Origin: JBBQKI01 sp038326725 | GTDB lineage: Bacteria > Bacteroidota > Bacteroidia > Flavobacteriales > Flavobacteriaceae | Length of the DNA: 58,552 bases | NCBI GenBank assembly: GCA_038326725.1 | Contig: JBBQKI010000013.1 | Location: 1 to 58,552, forward strand | Direction of reading: 5' to 3' | Part shown: positions 1 to 6,799 of the stretch, one piece after another | Position numbering within the stretch: the first letter of the stretch is position 1 | Layout: each line of letters starts with the position of its first letter | Program-made: the position numbers and the translations under genes | Notes under the pieces: model-generated | Databases searched by the model: none | What the model was told of the DNA's origin: nothing | Seen by the model: the letters and a program-made list of their open reading frames with translations, nothing else

Positions 1-1
1 C

Positions 2-208
2 GCCCAAAAAAATAACAGCGTGATGAAACTGCTCACCATTTTTTCGGCCTTCTTCCTGCCCTTGACCTTTATTGTTGGGATTTATGGAATGAATTTTAAA
101 AACATGCCGGAGCTGGATTGGTACTACGGATATTTCTTCACCCTAGGCTTTATGGCCATTATCGCAATCATCATTTTTCTGTGGTTCCGCAGAAAGAAAA
201 TCCTTTAA
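2..208 (+). CDS. corA: CorA-family magnesium/divalent cation transporter, C-terminal end (partial)
   Basis: Only the last 68 codons are present; the frame is open from base 2 and the start lies upstream of the window. The visible part is the pore region of CorA: the end of the long stalk helix (..NSVMKLLTIF), transmembrane helix 1, the diagnostic YGMNF loop, an acidic loop (MPELDW), transmembrane helix 2 and a basic tail (FRRKKIL). In the family the GMN motif forms the selectivity filter of a pentameric inner-membrane channel for Mg2+, Co2+ or Ni2+. The stop is followed by an AT-rich gap, so it is probably transcribed separately from the ars genes. The family is certain; the transported ion is inferred. 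Confidence 0.9.
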   Translation, partial: AQKNNSVMKLLTIFSAFFLPLTFIVGIYGMNFKNMPELDWYYGYFFTLGFMAIIAIIIFLWFRRKKIL

Positions 209-289
209 GGAATTTTAAATAGTTAGGGTATTTCACCAATCTTTTAAAAAAATACTTTAAAAAAAATATACTGATATAATTCTTTATCG

Positions 290-305
290 TAATATTGCAA
301 TATTA
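290..305. promoter_or_regulatory. Palindromic operator upstream of arsR
   Basis: TAATATTGCAATATTA is a perfect 16-bp palindrome, 34 bp before the arsR start in a very AT-rich promoter region. ArsR/SmtB repressors bind such dyads in their own promoters, so this is the likely autoregulatory site. Binding is inferred from position and symmetry only. Confidence 0.55.
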
Positions 306-339
306 ATATAAACAATAACCCTGTTAATAATAAATTAGA

Positions 340-672
340 ATGGGCGCCACCAAAACCGAATATTTCACCGACAAGCAGAATGAAATTGCCCTTTTAGCCA
401 AAGCCTTGGGCCACCCCGCTCGCGTCGCTATTATCGAATATTTGATAAAAGTGGACAGCTGCATTTGCGGTGATATTGTAAACGAACTCCCTTTGGCTCA
501 GCCCACGGTGTCCCAGCATTTAAAAGAATTGAAAAATGCAGGCTTTATAAAAGGCACAATAGAAGGGAACGCCATCTGCTATTGCATCGATGAAGGTGCC
601 GTTGAAAAAATAAAATCCTTTTTCGCAAAAATTTCTTCGGAACTCGAAAAGAAGAGAACCGATTGTTGTTAA
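340..672 (+). CDS. arsR: ArsR/SmtB-family metalloregulatory repressor
   Basis: A 110-residue winged-helix repressor. The recognition helix lies around residues 50-70 (LAQPTVSQHLKELKNAG), preceded by HPARVAIIEYL. Cys41 and Cys43 (SCICGD) sit at the position of the classic ELCVCDL metal site; Cys80 and Cys82 and a terminal Cys109-Cys110 pair add possible thiol ligands for As(III) or Sb(III). It would repress the downstream genes until trivalent arsenic releases it from DNA. It is the first gene of a tight + strand run with the DUF6428 gene (17-bp gap), a small hydrophobic ORF and arsC, and has a palindromic site upstream. The inducer is inferred from the gene neighbourhood. Confidence 0.9.
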   Translation: MGATKTEYFTDKQNEIALLAKALGHPARVAIIEYLIKVDSCICGDIVNELPLAQPTVSQHLKELKNAGFIKGTIEGNAICYCIDEGAVEKIKSFFAKISSELEKKRTDCC

Positions 673-689
673 TCTAAAATCAAACAAAA

Positions 690-1154
690 ATGAAACTATC
701 AGAAATAAAAAAACATTTAAGCAACGCCGAGGCGGTAAATTTTGAACTTCAAAGCGGGACCATGGTTCCCGAACATTTCCACGTAACGGAAGTGGGCGTA
801 ATCTCCAAGCATTTCATTGACTGCGGCGGGGTTGTCCGGAAAGAGAAAGTGGCCAACTTTCAATTATGGGATGCCAACGATTTTGAACACCGCTTAAAAC
901 CACGCAAACTATTAAACATCATCAAACTTTCCGAAGAAAAATTGGGGATGGAAGACCTCGAAATCGAAGTGGAATATCAATCGGACACTATCGGGAAATA
1001 CGACTTGGACTTTAATGGGGAAAATTTTGTCCTTCTTTCAAAACAAACCGATTGCTTAGCCAAAGAAAATTGTGGGATACCGGTTCAAAAACAAAAAATC
1101 CGGATCTCTGAAACTGAAAACTTATGCTGTTCCCCAGACGGGAATTGCTGTTAA
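690..1154 (+). CDS. DUF6428-family protein of the arsenic operon
   Basis: A 154-residue soluble protein without signal peptide or membrane segment. It resembles the DUF6428 family that commonly follows arsR in Bacteroidota arsenic operons. Visible marks are an early GTMVPEHFHVTEVG segment with two closely spaced His, a GGVVRKEKVANFQLWDAND stretch, and a Cys-rich C-terminus (LCCSPDGNCC) that could bind thiophilic metalloids. Its biochemical role is unknown to me. The cotranscription-like spacing (17 bp after arsR, 9 bp before the next small ORF) points to a part in arsenic or antimony handling. Family assignment comes from recognition of the sequence pattern and was not searched. Confidence 0.75.
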   Translation: MKLSEIKKHLSNAEAVNFELQSGTMVPEHFHVTEVGVISKHFIDCGGVVRKEKVANFQLWDANDFEHRLKPRKLLNIIKLSEEKLGMEDLEIEVEYQSDTIGKYDLDFNGENFVLLSKQTDCLAKENCGIPVQKQKIRISETENLCCSPDGNCC

Positions 1155-1163
1155 AAGAAGGCC

Positions 1164-1289
1164 ATGAAAGCATTTTTTATAAAATATAAAAAACCCATTG
1201 TTATCACGACTTCCCTGCTTGTGCTCCAACTCATTTTTGGTTTCGACCCCAAGTTCTGCATCATTAATATTATATGGCTATTTGTTTAA
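1164..1289 (+). CDS. Small hydrophobic protein, 41 residues, within the ars operon
   Basis: An ATG at 1164, 9 bp after the DUF6428 stop, opens a 41-codon frame ending at TAA 1287-1289, only 7 bp before the arsC start. The product begins MKAFFIKYKKPIVIT and continues with a hydrophobic helix (SLLVLQLIFGF), a short DPKFC turn and a second hydrophobic stretch (IINIIWLFV). This fits a one- or two-helix membrane peptide with a basic N-terminus. I do not recognise a family. It could be a bona fide small membrane protein or the remnant of a larger membrane gene; the close packing between two operon genes favours translation. Confidence 0.5.
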   Translation: MKAFFIKYKKPIVITTSLLVLQLIFGFDPKFCIINIIWLFV

Positions 1290-1296
1290 AAAACCT

Positions 1297-1710
1297 ATGA
1301 AAAATATACTTGTCCTTTGCACCGGAAACAGTTGCCGAAGCCAAATCGCGGAAGCCTATTTACGCCAGTTTGCTGGCGATAAAGCGAAAGTTTATAGCGC
1401 GGGCATCGAGGTCCACGGCGTAAATCCGAAGGCCATTTCAACTATGAAAGAAGATGGCTTGGACATCTCCAATCACACCTCCAACCACGTCGATGAATAT
1501 CAGCATCTCGACTTTGATTTTGTAATCACCGTTTGCGACAATGCCAAGGAGGCCTGCCCCTTTTTCCCCACCACGGCCAAAAAATTCCATCATAATTTCC
1601 TAGACCCGGCAAAGGCAATCGGGAGCGAGGAAGAAATTTTAACGGAGTTTAGAAAAGTCAGGGAAATGATAAAGGCCTATTGCAGGGGATTTATTGAGGA
1701 GAATTTATAA
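1297..1710 (+). CDS. arsC: Arsenate reductase, thioredoxin-coupled (LMW-phosphatase fold)
   Basis: 137 residues from the ATG at 1297. An upstream in-frame start at 1198 would overlap the small ORF and lacks homologous sequence, so the later start directly before the P-loop is chosen. The P-loop is CTGNSCRS with nucleophile Cys8 and Arg14. Cys80 and Cys87 (VCDNAKEAC) form the redox relay typical of Staphylococcus-type ArsC, and Asp103-Pro104 (FLDP) supplies the general acid. The enzyme reduces arsenate to arsenite with electrons from thioredoxin. No arsenite efflux pump (Acr3/ArsB) is visible downstream, where a toxin-antitoxin pair and an arsC 3' fragment lie instead. Confidence 0.92.
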   Translation: MKNILVLCTGNSCRSQIAEAYLRQFAGDKAKVYSAGIEVHGVNPKAISTMKEDGLDISNHTSNHVDEYQHLDFDFVITVCDNAKEACPFFPTTAKKFHHNFLDPAKAIGSEEEILTEFRKVREMIKAYCRGFIEENL

Positions 1711-1803
1711 TTTTCTAATACAACTTCTACTTTACGGAAGGGGAAAATTGCATATTTTTCGGATTTGGAGCCATAATTTAAATTGTATTTTAAATTAAAA
1801 TAT

Positions 1804-1821
1804 TGTACATATATTTGTACA
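1804..1821. promoter_or_regulatory. yefM-yoeB operator: two TGTACA motifs
   Basis: Two TGTACA hexamers (1804-1809 and 1816-1821) lie 12 bp centre to centre, ending 12 bp before the yefM start. The Escherichia coli YefM-YoeB operator is described as repeats with a TGTACA core spaced 12 bp, so the match is close. It would mediate autorepression by the YefM-YoeB complex. Confidence 0.75.
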
Positions 1822-1833
1822 AAATAAAAAATT

Positions 1834-2088
1834 ATGGTTGTTGCAAATATTTCCGATTTTCGTAAAGATATAAAATCATATTTCGATAGGGTTTCTAAAA
1901 ATTTTGAAACACTTATTATCAATAGAGGCAAAGAATCAGGGATTGTTGTGATGTCTCTGGAAGAGTATAATTCTTTAATGGCTACTAATTATGAGTTATC
2001 TTCTAGAGCCAATGAAAAACGTCTTGACTCAGCAATCGATAAATTTAGAAATGGAAAATCATTTTCCAAAAGCTTAATCGAAGAATAA
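1834..2088 (+). CDS. yefM: Antitoxin, Phd/YefM family
   Basis: 84 residues. The N-terminal part has the Phd/YefM DNA-binding fold signature: VVANISDFRKDIKSYFDRV, then a beta segment with TLIINRGKESGIVVMSLEEYNSL. The C-terminal part is charged and probably disordered until it wraps around the toxin. It neutralises YoeB and represses its own promoter through the TGTACA sites just upstream. The stop codon directly abuts the toxin start (TAAATG), the usual translational coupling. Base composition is AT-richer than the flanking arsC gene, which fits acquisition by transfer. Confidence 0.9.
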   Translation: MVVANISDFRKDIKSYFDRVSKNFETLIINRGKESGIVVMSLEEYNSLMATNYELSSRANEKRLDSAIDKFRNGKSFSKSLIEE

Positions 2089-2346
2089 ATGAAATATGTA
2101 TTCGTAGATGAATCTTGGGAAGATTATCTCTATTGGCAGAATATAGATAAGAAAAAGGTAAAAAAAATCAACGACTTACTTAAGGATATTTCACGAACTC
2201 CATTTGAAGGGATAGGAAAACCCGAACCTTTAAAACATAAATATGCCGGATTTTGGTCTCGCCGGATTGATGACGAACATAGGTTAATTTATAGATTTCA
2301 TGAAGACGAAATTCAAATTGTTAAATGCAGATATCACTATGATTAA
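2089..2346 (+). CDS. yoeB: mRNA interferase toxin, Txe/YoeB family
   Basis: 85 residues, the same length class as E. coli YoeB and strikingly similar along its whole length (ESWEDYLYW, VKKIN, RTPFEG.GKPEPLKH, GFWSRRI, EHRL, CRYHY). The catalytic residues of the family are all at conserved positions: Glu46, Arg65 and His83. YoeB binds the 70S ribosome and cleaves mRNA in the A site. Its start abuts the antitoxin stop. The toxin looks intact. Downstream lies the 3' end of a degraded arsC, so the module sits in a spot where an arsenic gene has been lost. Confidence 0.93.
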   Translation: MKYVFVDESWEDYLYWQNIDKKKVKKINDLLKDISRTPFEGIGKPEPLKHKYAGFWSRRIDDEHRLIYRFHEDEIQIVKCRYHYD

Positions 2347-2360
2347 TATTTCGACTACTA

Positions 2361-2477
2361 AACTTCCCCGATCCGACTAAAGCCACGGGCAGTGAAAATG
2401 AAATAATGCTCGAATTCAGAAAGGTAGGGGATTTGATAAGGGAATATTGCAAGGGTTTTGTTTCGAAAAAATTATAG
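2361..2477 (+). pseudogene. 3' remnant of a second arsC (arsenate reductase)
   Basis: The 38 codons before TAG 2475-2477 read as the C-terminus of an ArsC: NFPDPTKATGSENEI, then EFRKVGDLIREYCKGF. By eye, 22 of 38 residues match the intact arsC ending at 1710, including the DP acid motif and the YC.GF end. No P-loop or relay cysteines are present upstream; the frame instead runs back into the yoeB end. It is therefore a 5'-truncated paralogue, divergent enough not to be a recent duplication. Confidence 0.8.
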
Positions 2478-2497
2478 ATCATGCTCTTTAATAACTG

Positions 2498-3574
2498 CTA
2501 TTTATATTTTCTCAACAATTTCAAGATATCGTTTCTTTTTATTTTTTCGGTTTCGGTATAAACAAAAGTGGAAACGGTGTATATTTTCTTTGGGCGTTCG
2601 TATGCAGAAAGCTTTGAAAACGCCTCGGCAAAATCGGGCAAAGGAATTTCGTCCTTTTTCTCCAAAATCAATATGACCCGCTCTCCCAAAACCTCATCTT
2701 TTTCTGAAGCAATCAAAAAAGGGAGTTTTATGGTTGAAGCCAATTTTTCCTCTACGGCTTCCGGATGGATTTTTATACCTCCAGTATTTATCACATTATC
2801 CAACCTGCCCAGCCACTTAAACGATGTGGAGCTCAGCAGCTCAACCATATCGTGGGTTTTAATTATTTCAGGGACAATTTCGGGCGCGTTTATCATCAAA
2901 CAGCTTTCTTCATCAACTCTAAACTTTACATCGGGTAGGGCAGAAAAAACACTTGTTTTCCCCAGTCCGTTCAAACGCCGAACTGCCACATGTGAAAGCG
3001 TTTCGGTCATTCCGTAGGTTGCGAATATCTCGGTCTGTATCTCTTGGAGTTTATCCTCTAGTTCCCTTGAAATTGAGCCTCCCCCGATAATAAGTTTTTT
3101 TACTTTTTTAAGTGCTTTCAAGGAATGATGAACTTGATAGGGTACCATCGCGGCAAAATCATAAACATTGTCATACTGCGTTAGGGCATCCTTTTCCGGG
3201 GCGGTAACATGAAGGTTCCAACCTAAAACCATTGCCCGGACCGCCATCATTTTCCCGGCAATATAATCCGGGGAAAGGCACAAGAGTGCGGTTGTATTTT
3301 CGGGGAGTTTAAAATAAATACCGGTAGCCTTTGCGCTATTGACCATGTGCGTTTTTAGGACTTGCATTTTCTTCGGCTTTCCTGTTGAACCGGAGGTTTT
3401 TACTGTAATTTCTTCAGAATCGTCCAACCAATATTGAATGAACTTCCCCAAACTCATTTCGTGCTCCTCCCCTTCTACAATCAAATCTTTCGAAAAATCG
3501 AGCAAAGCTTCTGCCGAGGAAAAATCCACACCATTCAGTTTAAAATTTGGATGAAGTAAATGCGCGGTTTTCAA
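2498..3574 (-). CDS. menE: o-Succinylbenzoate-CoA ligase (menaquinone biosynthesis)
   Basis: 358 residues, short for an AMP-forming ligase as is usual in Bacteroidota MenE. The phosphate-binding loop TSGSTGKPK is at 60-68. The adenylate motif ATYGMTET lies near residue 187, followed by LGRLDNVINTGGIKIHPE and a C-terminal subdomain with the catalytic lysine region (TETEKIKRND). The enzyme activates o-succinylbenzoate with ATP and CoA for MenB. It is the last gene of the minus-strand men operon, 7 bp after the CPBP gene, and follows menC by one gene, so pathway context agrees with the motifs. Confidence 0.92.
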   Translation of the reverse strand: MKTAHLLHPNFKLNGVDFSSAEALLDFSKDLIVEGEEHEMSLGKFIQYWLDDSEEITVKTSGSTGKPKKMQVLKTHMVNSAKATGIYFKLPENTTALLCLSPDYIAGKMMAVRAMVLGWNLHVTAPEKDALTQYDNVYDFAAMVPYQVHHSLKALKKVKKLIIGGGSISRELEDKLQEIQTEIFATYGMTETLSHVAVRRLNGLGKTSVFSALPDVKFRVDEESCLMINAPEIVPEIIKTHDMVELLSSTSFKWLGRLDNVINTGGIKIHPEAVEEKLASTIKLPFLIASEKDEVLGERVILILEKKDEIPLPDFAEAFSKLSAYERPKKIYTVSTFVYTETEKIKRNDILKLLRKYK

Positions 3575-3581
3575 AATCTGG

Positions 3582-4547
3582 TCAGGGATAAATTTTTTCC
3601 ATCGGTTCCGGCAACGCAGGCGGTGGCGGGATTATTTTCCCAAACAGCTTTTCACCCCATCCGCTCCATTTATAGCGCCAAGCCATAATTGCAAGGAATA
3701 TTGGGTATAAAACCAAAACGGGCGCAATCACGTCAATGCCCGCGCTGGGTTCGGAAATATCCTTTAAAATGGAATGTGTTTGGAAAACCGTCCAATCTGT
3801 GGTTACCAAAAGTGCCGTTATTAGATTGTTTCCAGCATGAAAACCCAAGGCAAGTTCCATCCCTTCGTCCATCAACGTCATAATACCCAAAAAGAAACCT
3901 GTGCCAATATAATAAATCATAATGATGTTCCCGAGCTTTTCCACTTCTGGGTTTGCAAGGTGAAGCCCTCCGAAAATGACAGAAGTGATTACCAGAGGCA
4001 ACCATTTATTTTTTGCCAAAACCCCGATACCCTGCATCAAATAGCCCCGGAAAAGATATTCCTCAAAACTTGTTTGAAGCGGGATCATCACGATGGCAAT
4101 GGCGGCCAAAATGAGGAAGGGAACCAAATTGAAATTCCAAACATAATCTTCTGGGTTGGAATAATAATCGATTGCCGTAACAACAATCATCGTAACCGCA
4201 ATTAGCCCGAAACCAAACCAAATCCTGCCCCAATCCGTTTTTTTTCGGGAAGTGGTAAGGGTTATGAAAGGCTGACGGTGCATGTACTTTACGATAAGAT
4301 ATAAGCCCAAAAGCCCTACCGCAAAACTCAACAACATTAAAAACAAGGTGAGATTTGATTCTAAAGTGGTCATAATCACCCCGGGATCCTCAATGGAAAA
4401 AATATTGCCTCCCTCCTTCATGGTTTTTAACATAACCCCAATAATCAGTGGAATTGTCCCAATTTGCGAAGCAATGAAAATAATGACAAATCCCAATAAA
4501 TACCGCCACCATTCGTGCAGGAACTTAAATGCTTGTGCTATGTACAT
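3582..4547 (-). CDS. CPBP-family intramembrane glutamic endopeptidase
   Basis: 321 residues with about eight hydrophobic segments. The CPBP/Abi (Rce1-like) motifs are all visible: the paired glutamates and Arg in FEEYLFRGYL (Glu162, Glu163, Arg167), His196 in FGGLHLAN, and His237 with Asn240 in GFHAGNN. Family members cleave prenylated or membrane-embedded substrates within the inner membrane. The substrate here is unknown. It is embedded between menC (16-bp gap) and menE (7-bp gap) on the same strand, so it is probably cotranscribed with menaquinone genes; a functional link is not established. Confidence 0.88.
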   Translation of the reverse strand: MYIAQAFKFLHEWWRYLLGFVIIFIASQIGTIPLIIGVMLKTMKEGGNIFSIEDPGVIMTTLESNLTLFLMLLSFAVGLLGLYLIVKYMHRQPFITLTTSRKKTDWGRIWFGFGLIAVTMIVVTAIDYYSNPEDYVWNFNLVPFLILAAIAIVMIPLQTSFEEYLFRGYLMQGIGVLAKNKWLPLVITSVIFGGLHLANPEVEKLGNIIMIYYIGTGFFLGIMTLMDEGMELALGFHAGNNLITALLVTTDWTVFQTHSILKDISEPSAGIDVIAPVLVLYPIFLAIMAWRYKWSGWGEKLFGKIIPPPPALPEPMEKIYP

Positions 4548-4563
4548 GTTGTGAATTATTGAA

Positions 4564-5571
4564 TTAGTTAATTTTTAGAATTCCGGCTTTAGCTTCCAAA
4601 TGCGGTTCCACATTATTGGTAAACAGGCTTCCCGTTCCCAAACCCTGCGGCAATTTACTGTTTTTTGTGAAGGTGTATTGCGAAATAGCGTTTAATCCCA
4701 CATTGCTTTCAAGGGCAGAGGTGATCCACCAACCCATGTTCCTTGCCTCTGCCATGGCAATCCATGAATCGCTTCCGCGGAAACCGCCAATCAAACTTGG
4801 CTTAAGCACGATGAATTGAGGTTTAATGGTTCCTAAAAGCTGGGCCTTCTTTTCTTCCGAAAATATCCCGATCAGTTCTTCGTCTAGCGCAATGTACAGG
4901 GGTGTTTCTTCACAAAGCCTCGCCATTTCCTGCCATTGTCCGGCTTTTATAGGTTGCTCGATGGAATGGAGTTGCAGGTCCGAAAGAACCTTTAATTTTT
5001 CCAAAGCCTCGGATGGCTTGAACGCTCCGTTGGCATCAACCCGCAGTTCCAATTCCGCTAAGGAAAACTCCTTTCGGATAGAGTGCAACAGGCGGATTTC
5101 GGTTTTAAAATTAATTGCGCCAATCTTCATTTTTATGCAACGGAAACCAGATTTCAGTTTTTCAGAAATCTGTTGCTTCATAAATGCTTCATCGCCCATC
5201 CAAACCAAGCCGTTGATGGGAATTCCTTTTTCGCCCTGCGTAAATTCGGAAGGAAAAATTTCAAAAGGATTTTCGGCCGTCAACGATTTAAACGCGGTTT
5301 CAATTCCCAATTGAATGGAGGGGAATTCCATCAATTCCGCATAAAGTTTTTCCTCGCCTAAAAGGATATTTTCACAAACCCATTGCAGTTTTTCCTCAAA
5401 ATCCGGGCGGTCATCTATGCTTAACCCTCGAAACATAGCACATTCGCCAATCCCAATTTTACCGTTTTCGGAAATTTCCAAAAACCAAGTTTCCCTTGTT
5501 TCCATAGTCCCACGCGAAGTTCCGGCGGGGATTTTAAATTGAAGAAGATGTTTTTGAAAAGCCGCTGTCAA
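4564..5571 (-). CDS. menC: o-Succinylbenzoate synthase (enolase superfamily)
   Basis: 335 residues. It has an N-terminal capping domain, then a TIM barrel with the enolase-superfamily residues: Lys147 and Lys149 (IKMKIG), metal ligands Asp179 (RVDANG), Glu205 (SIEQP) and Asp230 (ALDEE), and the second catalytic Lys257 (VLKPSLIGG). It dehydrates SHCHC to o-succinylbenzoate. Sequence alone cannot exclude a muconate-cycloisomerase or dipeptide-epimerase activity, but the position between menA and menE fixes the role. Confidence 0.9.
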   Translation of the reverse strand: MTAAFQKHLLQFKIPAGTSRGTMETRETWFLEISENGKIGIGECAMFRGLSIDDRPDFEEKLQWVCENILLGEEKLYAELMEFPSIQLGIETAFKSLTAENPFEIFPSEFTQGEKGIPINGLVWMGDEAFMKQQISEKLKSGFRCIKMKIGAINFKTEIRLLHSIRKEFSLAELELRVDANGAFKPSEALEKLKVLSDLQLHSIEQPIKAGQWQEMARLCEETPLYIALDEELIGIFSEEKKAQLLGTIKPQFIVLKPSLIGGFRGSDSWIAMAEARNMGWWITSALESNVGLNAISQYTFTKNSKLPQGLGTGSLFTNNVEPHLEAKAGILKIN

Positions 5572-5583
5572 AATTGGATGGTT

Positions 5584-5610
5584 CGATTATTAGATTGTTG
5601 GATTATTGGA
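5584..5610. repeat. GATT-rich short-period tract, left flank of the four-helix gene
   Basis: A 27-bp run of imperfect 8-10 bp units (GATTATTA, GATTGTTG, GATTATTGG). It overlaps the last codons of the four-helix-bundle gene and lies just outside menC. A reverse-oriented counterpart flanks the other side at 5980-6007. Confidence 0.6.
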
Positions 5611-5953
5611 GGGTTGATTTGAATTTTGGGGTCATTTTAATAATTGATTCAATCTTCTGTAATAAATAACTTAAATCTTGATCACTTAAAAACCTTAAAT
5701 CATTTGCGATCAACAATTGAGTTTCAATTTCATAACAAGAACCTATTGTAATTTCTAAAAATCTTGCAAAATTTTTATTTGATTTTCTTGAGCTTCCCTC
5801 CGCTATATTTGATGGGATAGAAATACTAGCTCTTCTTAACTGATTTGTAATCCCAAATTTTTCAATATCCGGAAATGAAGCAGTTCTTTCATAATTGTCT
5901 TTACAAAAAATCCTTCCTAACTTCCAAATCTCCAAATCCTTAAATCTATGCAT
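5603..5953 (-). CDS. Four-helix-bundle protein (S23 / 23S rRNA intervening-sequence family)
   Basis: 116 residues with the family pattern: FKDLEIWKLGR at the N-terminus, then TNQLRRASISIPSNIAEGSSR, and a C-terminal helix pair. Members form pentameric four-helix bundles. They were first noticed in intervening sequences of 23S rRNA, and relatives (Avd) serve diversity-generating retroelements, but most stand-alone copies have no known function. Here it lies inside the men operon between menC and the MBL-fold gene, flanked on both sides by inverted GATT-rich tracts and with more AT-rich codons than its neighbours. This looks like an inserted unit. No reverse transcriptase or variable repeat is nearby. 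Confidence 0.85.
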   Translation of the reverse strand: MHRFKDLEIWKLGRIFCKDNYERTASFPDIEKFGITNQLRRASISIPSNIAEGSSRKSNKNFARFLEITIGSCYEIETQLLIANDLRFLSDQDLSYLLQKIESIIKMTPKFKSTLQ

Positions 5954-5979
5954 CTAAATTAGTTTGATGTCCCAACTAC

Positions 5980-6007
5980 TAAAATCTAATAATCCAAAAA
6001 TCTAAAT
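5980..6007. repeat. AATC-rich short-period tract, right flank of the four-helix gene
   Basis: A 28-bp run of imperfect AAAATCTAATAATCC-type units. Read on the opposite strand it resembles the GATT tract at 5584-5610, so the four-helix gene has inverted flanks. The tract runs into the stop codon of the MBL-fold hydrolase gene. Confidence 0.55.
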
Positions 6008-6682
6008 TTCTATAGAATCTCCAATTTCCAACAACATCAAATCCTTCCCAGCATTATAGAATTTCCGTTTGGCCTCTTCTTGATCGATCTCAATTTCAGG
6101 AAAAGTGTTGAAATGGACTCCCAAAACCTTATCGCACTGCACAAAATCACTCGCAATAATGGCATCATCAATGCCCATAGTATAATTGTCACCAATCGGT
6201 AAAATAGCCAAATCCAGTTTGGTCTGCATCGGGATTAGTTTCATGTCCATCGTTAAGGCCGTATCGCCTGCTATGTAAATGTTTTTATGCTCGCCTTCAA
6301 TTACAAATCCGCCCGGCTGTCCGCCGTAACTGCCATCAGGGAAAGAGCTGGTGTGTATGGCATTCACATATTTCACTTTGCCGAAAGGGAACTTCCAACT
6401 GCCACCATGGTTCATGGCATGCACTCCAATGCCTTCGGCCTCATAATGTTCTGAAATCTCGAAATTACTAACGATAACCGCTCCAGTGTTATTAGCAATG
6501 GCTTCCGCATCCAAGGTATGATCGTTGTGCGCGTGGGTAAGGAGTATATAATCAGCCTTTAGCGAATAGATATCGACTTTGTCCTTTGCCAAATCATTAC
6601 CCGAAATGAACGGATCCACCAAAATCGTTTTCCCTGCTATTTCAATGGATAGGCAGTTTTGACCGTAAAATGTGATTTTCAT
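6002..6682 (-). CDS. UPF0173-type metal-dependent hydrolase (metallo-beta-lactamase fold)
   Basis: 226 residues, the usual length for the UPF0173/YtkL family. The metal-binding signature is T-H50-A-H52-N-D54-H55; further ligands include the His of NAIHTSSFP and the Asp of YIAGDTALT, and GVHFNTFPEI lies near the C-terminus. The fold binds two divalent metals and hydrolyses an unknown substrate; no signal peptide is present. It follows menA by 117 bp on the same strand, so it may be in the men operon, but no enzymatic step of menaquinone synthesis is known to need it. Confidence 0.88.
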   Translation of the reverse strand: MKITFYGQNCLSIEIAGKTILVDPFISGNDLAKDKVDIYSLKADYILLTHAHNDHTLDAEAIANNTGAVIVSNFEISEHYEAEGIGVHAMNHGGSWKFPFGKVKYVNAIHTSSFPDGSYGGQPGGFVIEGEHKNIYIAGDTALTMDMKLIPMQTKLDLAILPIGDNYTMGIDDAIIASDFVQCDKVLGVHFNTFPEIEIDQEEAKRKFYNAGKDLMLLEIGDSIEI

Positions 6683-6714
6683 GAATAATTATTTTATGAT
6701 TCTTGATTGTTACT

Positions 6715-6777
6715 TTTTAATTTTTACTTTTTACTTTTTACTTTTTACTTCTTACTTCTTAATTCTTAATTCTTAAA
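6715..6777. repeat. Short-period TTACTTTT/TTACTTCTT tract
   Basis: About 60 bp built from imperfect 8-9 bp units (TTACTTTT, then TTACTTC, then TTAATTC) between menA and the MBL-fold gene. It belongs to a recurring class of degenerate intergenic tracts in this window. Confidence 0.7.
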
Positions 6778-6799
6778 CTTATCGACCTTTAAATATACC

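Noticed and set aside
1198..1296. Longer N-terminus for arsC
   Set aside because: The extension overlaps the small ORF and lies before a standard start immediately preceding the P-loop.
5603..5953. Diversity-generating retroelement around the four-helix (Avd-like) gene
   Set aside because: No reverse transcriptase and no template/variable repeat pair are nearby.
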